64,000 nt of DNA from Gordonia asplenii (GTDB taxonomy: Bacteria > Actinomycetota > Actinomycetes > Mycobacteriales > Mycobacteriaceae), in contig NZ_JABBNB010000003.1 of assembly GCF_012933505.1 (NCBI RefSeq), positions 124,001 to 188,000 on the forward strand. Reading direction: 5' to 3'. Under the pieces are notes generated by a model that had not been told where the DNA came from, did not search any database, and saw only the letters and a program-made list of their open reading frames with translations. The position numbers and the translations under genes are program-made. This document shows positions 59,284 through 64,000 of the stretch, piece after piece; position 1 is the stretch's first letter, and each line of letters begins with the position of its first letter.

Positions 59284-60126
59284 GTGACTGACACCATGAA
59301 CTGGGCGCAGGCGATCGTTCTGGGCGCATTGCAGGGGCTGACCGAATTCCTGCCGATCTCGTCGTCTGGCCATCTGCGCATCGCATCGGAGGTGATGTTC
59401 GGCGGCGATGCGGGCGCGTCGTTCACCGCGGTGACCCAACTCGGGACCGAAGCGGCGGTGTTGCTGTTCTTCGCCAAAGACATCGGCCGGATCATCGCGG
59501 CCTGGTTCCGCGGACTGTTCGACGCCGATCAGCGCGACCTCGACTACCGGATGGGCTGGTATGTGATCTTCGCGACCATCCCGATCGTGGTGCTCGGGGT
59601 GTTGCTGAAGGACGAGATCCGTACCGTGGCCCGGAATCTGTGGATCACCGCGACCGTGTTGATCCTGTTCTCCGGCGTGTTCTGGCTGGCCGAGCGGTAT
59701 GCGACGCAACGTCGGGGCCTGGAGCAATTGACCCTGCGCGACGGCCTCATCATGGGACTGGCCCAGTGTCTGGCGCTGGTGCCGGGCGTGTCGAGGTCGG
59801 GGTCGACGGCGAGCGCCGGCCTGTTCCTCGGACTCGATCGCGCGGCGTCGTTCCGCTTCTCGTTCCTGATCGCGATTCCCGCGGTGCTGGGGTCCGGGCT
59901 CTACAGCCTCAAAGACGCATTCGCGCCGGAAGAAGGGGTGATGGCGGCGAGCGGGCCGCAGATCCTGGTGGCCACCTTCATCGCCTTCGTGCTGGGCTAC
60001 ATCTCGATCGCCTGGCTGCTGAAGTTCGTCTCGCACCACTCGATGAACTGGTTCGGCGGCTACCGGGTTCTGCTCGGCGCCACTGTCCTCGCGCTGCTCG
60101 GGGCGGGAGTCATCAGCGCCACCTGA
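59284..60126 (+). CDS. uppP: Undecaprenyl-diphosphatase
   Basis: The 280-residue membrane protein recycles undecaprenyl pyrophosphate during cell-wall synthesis. It has the [19 protein letters not shown] motif (about residues 12-30) with catalytic Glu and Ser, and [13 protein letters not shown] in the second conserved loop, plus about eight membrane helices. GTG start 57 bp from the divergent LppL-like gene. It heads an operon-like run ending in mshC. Confidence 0.96.
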   Translation: MTDTMNWAQAIVLGALQGLTEFLPISSSGHLRIASEVMFGGDAGASFTAVTQLGTEAAVLLFFAKDIGRIIAAWFRGLFDADQRDLDYRMGWYVIFATIPIVVLGVLLKDEIRTVARNLWITATVLILFSGVFWLAERYATQRRGLEQLTLRDGLIMGLAQCLALVPGVSRSGSTASAGLFLGLDRAASFRFSFLIAIPAVLGSGLYSLKDAFAPEEGVMAASGPQILVATFIAFVLGYISIAWLLKFVSHHSMNWFGGYRVLLGATVLALLGAGVISAT

Positions 60127-60150
60127 TCCGACGCACTACTCTGGAACACC

Positions 60151-60885
60151 ATGACCGTCATTCTGCTGCGGCACGGACGTTCGGTGGCCAATGCGCGCGC
60201 TCAACTGGCCGGGCGCACCCCGGGAATCGGACTCGACGAGACCGGGCGCGCGCAGGCCGCCGCACTCGTCGAACGCCTATCGGCGTGCCGCGACAAGATC
60301 GTCGCGGTGGCGCGCTCGCCGTTGCAGCGTTGCGCCGAAACCGTCGCGCCCTTGTTGGCGTCGATCGACGTGCCGGAAATCGTCGTCGACGACCTGGTGG
60401 AGGTCGACTACGGCGAGTGGACCAATCAGCCGATCAAGGATCTGTTGGCGCAGCCGTTGTGGAAGACCGTGCAGCAGCATCCGTCGGCGGCGGTCTTCCC
60501 GGGCGGCGAGGGGCTGGCGCAGGTGCAGAACCGGGCGGTCGCCGCGATTCGGCGTCTCGATCGTGAACTGGGCGGCCCGGACGGCGACCAGATCTGGGTG
60601 GCCTGTTCGCACGGCGACGTCATCAAGAGTGTCATCGCCGATGCGATGTGCAGCCACCTCGACAGTTTTCAGCGCATCGTCGTCGAACCGGCGTCGATGA
60701 GCGTCATCCAATACCATCCGACCCGACCCTCGGTGCATACCGTCAATTCGACCGCGGTGGTGGCCGTGCCATTGCCGCGGCCGCCGAAGACCGAGGAGGC
60801 TGCGGCCGCGACCAACGGCCACCACGCCGACGCGATCGGCGGCAGCACCGGCAGCGAGATACTGACTGGAGCCACGGAGGTCTGA
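60151..60885 (+). CDS. Histidine phosphatase family protein (Rv2135c-like)
   Basis: The 244-residue protein has LLRHGRSVANARAQL (RHG catalytic motif, about residues 6-8), the second Arg in RSPLQRCAET, an Asp/Glu acid in VEVDYGEW and the second His in CSHGDVIKS. The C-terminal 50 residues are Ala/Pro-rich. The stop overlaps the start of DUF3090 (TGATG). MSMEG-type relatives are phosphoglycerate-mutase-like phosphatases without known substrate. Confidence 0.92.
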   Translation: MTVILLRHGRSVANARAQLAGRTPGIGLDETGRAQAAALVERLSACRDKIVAVARSPLQRCAETVAPLLASIDVPEIVVDDLVEVDYGEWTNQPIKDLLAQPLWKTVQQHPSAAVFPGGEGLAQVQNRAVAAIRRLDRELGGPDGDQIWVACSHGDVIKSVIADAMCSHLDSFQRIVVEPASMSVIQYHPTRPSVHTVNSTAVVAVPLPRPPKTEEAAAATNGHHADAIGGSTGSEILTGATEV

Positions 60886-61577
60886 TGCCACGCGCCATAC
60901 ATGTGTTCCGAAGCCCCGACCGATTCATCGCGGGCACCGTCGGCGAACCCGGCGATCGATCGTTCTTCCTGCAGGCGGTCCACGAGTCGCGGGTGATCAG
61001 CGTCGCCCTGGAGAAACAGCAGGTCGCCATTCTGACCGACCGCATCGACACGCTGCTCGACGAGATCGCCCGGCGCTTCAACGCCGACGTTCCGCCGCGC
61101 ACCCGCACGGTCACCGACCTCTCCGGGCTGATCACCCCGATCGACGCGGAGTTCCGGGTCGGGACGATGGGGCTCGGCTGGGATGCCGATGCGCAGTCGG
61201 TGGTCGTCGAATTGCTCGCCGTGACCGACGGCGACTTCGACGAGAGCATCGTGCTCGACGACGCCGACGAAGGCCCCGACGCCGTGCGCGTGTTCCTGAC
61301 CACCGAAGCGGCCCGCGCCTTCGCCGCGCGGTCGTTGCGGGTGCTGTCGGCCGGGCGTCCGCCGTGCCCGTTGTGCGGTGATCCGCTGGACCCGTCGGGG
61401 CACCTGTGCGTGCGTACCAACGGCTACCGGCGCGACGTCGGTTTCAGCCCCGCGGGCGAGTTCATCGATCCCGAGGTCCTCAACCGGCTCGCGCAGCAGG
61501 TGGATACGGGTCTGTTCGACACCGACGAGGAGCCCGACGACGACACCGACGACCCGGACGCACCGCCGCGTGGCTGA
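60885..61577 (+). CDS. DUF3090 domain protein
   Basis: The 230-residue protein begins MPRAIHVFRSPDRFIAGTVG, the usual start of DUF3090. A C-terminal zinc-ribbon-like set PCPLCGDPLDPSGHLC (about residues 163-178) has four Cys/His ligands, and the tail is acidic (DEEPDDDTDDPD). It is translationally coupled to both the histidine phosphatase and the SCO1664-family gene. Function is unknown. Confidence 0.93.
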   Translation: MPRAIHVFRSPDRFIAGTVGEPGDRSFFLQAVHESRVISVALEKQQVAILTDRIDTLLDEIARRFNADVPPRTRTVTDLSGLITPIDAEFRVGTMGLGWDADAQSVVVELLAVTDGDFDESIVLDDADEGPDAVRVFLTTEAARAFAARSLRVLSAGRPPCPLCGDPLDPSGHLCVRTNGYRRDVGFSPAGEFIDPEVLNRLAQQVDTGLFDTDEEPDDDTDDPDAPPRG

Positions 61578-62373
61578 CGTCGAGACGATCCTGCGTGACG
61601 GCGACATCGAGATCCTCGGCCGAGTGCCGCACGCGAGCAACGCCACCCTGGTGTGCGAGGCACGGCTCGGCGACGGCGAACCGGTGCGCTGCGTCTACAA
61701 GCCGATTCGCGGAGAGGCTCCGCTGTGGGATTTTCCCGACGGCACCCTGGCCGACCGCGAGGTGGCGTCGTATGAGATCTCGCAGGCGCTCGGCTGGGGA
61801 CTGATCCCGGAGACCGTGCTGCGCGTCGAGGCGCCCCTCGGACCGGGCATGGTGCAACGCTGGATCGACCTGCCCGACGACGAACCCGACGTCGACGTCG
61901 TCGACTTGGTGCCGGTCGACGCCGTGCCCCCCGGGGTCAAGGTGATTCTGCGCGCCTACGACGCCGCCGACCGCCCGGTGGTGCTCGTTCACCAGTCGGC
62001 CGACCGGCTGCGTCAACTGGCGGTGCTCGACGTGATCATCAACAACGCCGACCGCAAGGGCGGCCATATCCTGCGCACCGACGACGGGCGGCTGTACGGC
62101 ATCGACCACGGCATCTGCCTGCACGCCGACGACAAACTGCGCACCGTGCTGTGGGGGTGGGCCGGCGAGCAGATCCCCGCGACGCTGCTCGCCGACGTCG
62201 AGCGGCTCGCCGCCAGACTGCGCGACGTCGGGGATCCGCTGCGCGCGCAACTCGCCGCACACCTGACCGCCGTCGAACTCGATGCGCTCGCGGCCCGCTG
62301 CGCGGTGCTCGCGGCCGGTGCGATCATGCCGGTGCCGCCGCCGCATCGGCCAATACCGTGGCCGCCGTTCTGA
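61570..62373 (+). CDS. SCO1664-family protein (PI3/PI4-kinase-like fold)
   Basis: The 267-residue protein shows kinase-like signatures of the family: CVYKPIRGEAPLWDFPDG (Lys), QLAVLDVIINNADRKGGHIL (the NxxDRxxxN catalytic loop) and LYGIDHGICLHA (D-H-G metal loop). GTG 61570 overlaps DUF3090 by 8 bp. The operon partners are DUF3090 and mshC. The substrate is unknown. Confidence 0.92.
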   Translation: MADVETILRDGDIEILGRVPHASNATLVCEARLGDGEPVRCVYKPIRGEAPLWDFPDGTLADREVASYEISQALGWGLIPETVLRVEAPLGPGMVQRWIDLPDDEPDVDVVDLVPVDAVPPGVKVILRAYDAADRPVVLVHQSADRLRQLAVLDVIINNADRKGGHILRTDDGRLYGIDHGICLHADDKLRTVLWGWAGEQIPATLLADVERLAARLRDVGDPLRAQLAAHLTAVELDALAARCAVLAAGAIMPVPPPHRPIPWPPF

Positions 62374-62403
62374 GCGTTGCGGCCGGGTCATACAGTGGAG
62401 ATC

Positions 62404-63642
62404 ATGCAGTCGTGGTCTTCTCCAACGATTCCCGAGATCACCGGTAATCCACCAGCTCTTCGCCTCTACGACACCGCCGCCCGTCAGGTGCAGCCGGTCA
62501 CTCCCGGTCCCGAAGCGACGATGTACGTGTGCGGAATCACCCCGTACGACGCGACGCACATGGGCCACGCCGCAACCTACGTCACCTTCGACACCGTCAA
62601 CCGGGTACTGCGTGACCTCGGGCACGAGGTGCACTATGTGCAGAACGTCACCGACGTCGACGATCCGCTGTTCGAACGCGCCGAACGCGACGGCATCGAC
62701 TGGCGTGATCTCGGTACCCGGGAGATCCAGCTGTTCCGCGACGACATGGAAGCCCTGCGCGTGCTGCCGCCACGCGAGTACGTCGGGGCGATGGAGACGG
62801 TCGGCGAAGTGGTCGAGATGGTCGGCAAACTGCTCGCCAGCGGTGCGGCCTACATCGTCGACGACGCCGAGTTCCCCGACGTCTATCACCGCACCGACGC
62901 CACCGAGACCTTCGGCTACGAGTCCGGCTACGACCGGGCGACGATGGAGAAGTTCTTCGCCGAGCGCGGCGGCGACCCGGATCGGGCAGGCAAACGGGAC
63001 ACGCTCGACGCCGTGCTGTGGCGTGCGGAGCGGCCGGGTGAGCCTTCGTGGCCATCGCCGATGGGTCCCGGCCGGCCCGGCTGGCACGTCGAGTGTTCGG
63101 CGATCGCGCTGAACCGGCTCGGTATCGAGTTCGACATCCAGGGTGGCGGCAACGACTTGATCTTCCCGCACCACGAGTTCTCCGCCGCGCACGGTGAGGC
63201 GCTGCACGCCGACCGGCGCTTCGCGCGGCACTACGTGCACACCGGCATGATGGGCCTCGACGGCGAGAAGATGTCGAAGAGCCGCGGCAATCTGGTCTTC
63301 GTTCACAAACTGCGCGAGCAGGGCGTCGACTCCGGTGCCGTGCGGCTGGCACTGCTCGCCGAGCACTACCGCGGCGACCGGATGTGGTCCGACGAGGTGC
63401 TCGACGCCGGGGTGGCCCGGCTGGCACGGTGGCGCGCGGCCGTCGCAGCGTCGTCGGCGCCCACCGCCGACGCCGTGATCGCGCGGGTGCGCCAGCACCT
63501 CGCCGACGATCTCGACACCCCGAAAGCTCTTGCGGCCATTGACGGTTGGGCCGCCGACGTCGCGCTGGGCATCGGATCGGACCCGGATGCGGGTGCCGCC
63601 GTCGCGCAGGTCGTCGACGCATTGCTGGGTGTGAAGCTCTGA
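62404..63642 (+). CDS. mshC: Cysteine:glucosaminyl-inositol ligase MshC (mycothiol biosynthesis)
   Basis: The 412-residue enzyme adenylates Cys and joins it to glucosaminyl-inositol, the penultimate step of mycothiol synthesis. It resembles cysteinyl-tRNA synthetase: the Zn Cys in [13 protein letters not shown] (HIGH-like) in [11 protein letters not shown], and KMSKSRGN. It lacks the tRNA-binding C-terminus (ends at about residue 412). The ATG at 62404 begins [12 protein letters not shown], typical of the family. A marker for Actinobacteria. Confidence 0.97.
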   Translation: MQSWSSPTIPEITGNPPALRLYDTAARQVQPVTPGPEATMYVCGITPYDATHMGHAATYVTFDTVNRVLRDLGHEVHYVQNVTDVDDPLFERAERDGIDWRDLGTREIQLFRDDMEALRVLPPREYVGAMETVGEVVEMVGKLLASGAAYIVDDAEFPDVYHRTDATETFGYESGYDRATMEKFFAERGGDPDRAGKRDTLDAVLWRAERPGEPSWPSPMGPGRPGWHVECSAIALNRLGIEFDIQGGGNDLIFPHHEFSAAHGEALHADRRFARHYVHTGMMGLDGEKMSKSRGNLVFVHKLREQGVDSGAVRLALLAEHYRGDRMWSDEVLDAGVARLARWRAAVAASSAPTADAVIARVRQHLADDLDTPKALAAIDGWAADVALGIGSDPDAGAAVAQVVDALLGVKL

Positions 63643-63683
63643 CACGCTGGCACGCGCCGACGTCGGGTGGATAAAGTCTTTCC

Positions 63684-63992
63684 GTGGCCCAAGCGACCGA
63701 GATCGATCCCGACACCAAAGACGGCGTGTGGACCGTGGTGACTCGCACCTCGACCTACCTGCTCGACTTCGCCGAGATGACATTGCTGCGCGCTCCCGGA
63801 GTCGGCAGCTCCGACGACGAGAACTGGTCGGTCTCCCGGTTGCGCCGCGACTCCGAAGACATTCCGCTGCTGGGCGTGAAGTCGTGCCGGGTCGGCGAGT
63901 CGGCGCAATTCTGGGTCCGCGCCGCCGACGACCCCGACGTGCGAACCTGGCGGATCACGACGCCGGTGGTGTCGATCGAGAAGATCGGCTAG
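63684..63992 (+). CDS. Hypothetical protein at window end
   Basis: The 102-residue protein starts at a GTG, 41 bp after mshC. It has no signal peptide or membrane helix. Three short strands (WTVVTRTSTYLLDF, QFWVRAADDP, WRITTPVVSIE) and an Arg-rich middle suggest a small beta-sandwich. I recognise no family. It could be cotranscribed with mshC. Confidence 0.6.
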   Translation: MAQATEIDPDTKDGVWTVVTRTSTYLLDFAEMTLLRAPGVGSSDDENWSVSRLRRDSEDIPLLGVKSCRVGESAQFWVRAADDPDVRTWRITTPVVSIEKIG

Positions 63993-64000
63993 GTCGGCAA

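Overview
The window is high-GC actinobacterial chromosome. It carries mycothiol ligase (mshC), a fabG1-inhA mycolate FAS-II pair, a RipA-type cell-wall hydrolase, an MspA-type porin, F420-dependent enzyme families and frequent GTG/TTG starts. Together these point to a mycolic-acid bacterium of the Mycobacteriales, and Gordonia or a close relative fits best. The genus is an inference from gene content and gene order, not from a marker gene.

Region 1 (about 1-18 kb) is accessory in character. It holds an NrtR-like regulator with a decayed Nudix box, a GIY-YIG nuclease that may be frameshifted, a serpin-like protein, an F420-type reductase and an enoyl-CoA hydratase, and a lipoprotein. A macrodomain protein follows, next to an Xre/MbcA-RES toxin-antitoxin pair; the two units share a duplicated promoter/leader block. 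Then come an ABM monooxygenase, an endonuclease/exonuclease/phosphatase-fold protein, a VWA protein and the complete bacterial RNA-repair pair Pnkp-Hen1. Several stretches of 300-800 bp without genes are filled with palindromic or tandem repeats.

Region 2 (about 18-46 kb) follows the order of M. tuberculosis Rv1474c-Rv1496: acnR-acn with a perfect AcnR operator, Rv1476-like, ripA-like, moxR, DUF58, VWA, fabG1, inhA, cpfC (hemH), Rv1486c-like, then NfeD, SPFH, TVP38, mutA, mutB and meaB. Between the Rv1486c-like gene and NfeD sit a DUF3097 gene and a complete sucrose module: LacI repressor, permease, GH32 invertase and PfkB fructokinase, with a readable promoter and two operators. An MspA porin lies between SPFH and TVP38. 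The methylmalonyl-CoA mutase small subunit has an in-frame 39-bp tandem repeat related to the dispersed intergenic repeats.

Region 3 (about 46-54.4 kb) holds MgtC, an F420-type luciferase-like oxidoreductase and a nucleoside hydrolase. The nucleoside hydrolase is divergent from a ThDP-dependent decarboxylase/synthase plus a sodium-solute symporter, and a perfect 22-bp palindrome lies between them. A GGDEF-EAL membrane protein ends the region.

Region 4 (about 54.4-64 kb) follows Rv2141c-Rv2130c: tRNA-Leu(GAG), M20 peptidase, PEBP protein, pyrD, LppL-like lipoprotein, uppP, a histidine phosphatase, DUF3090, an SCO1664-family protein and mshC, several of them overlapping by a few bases.
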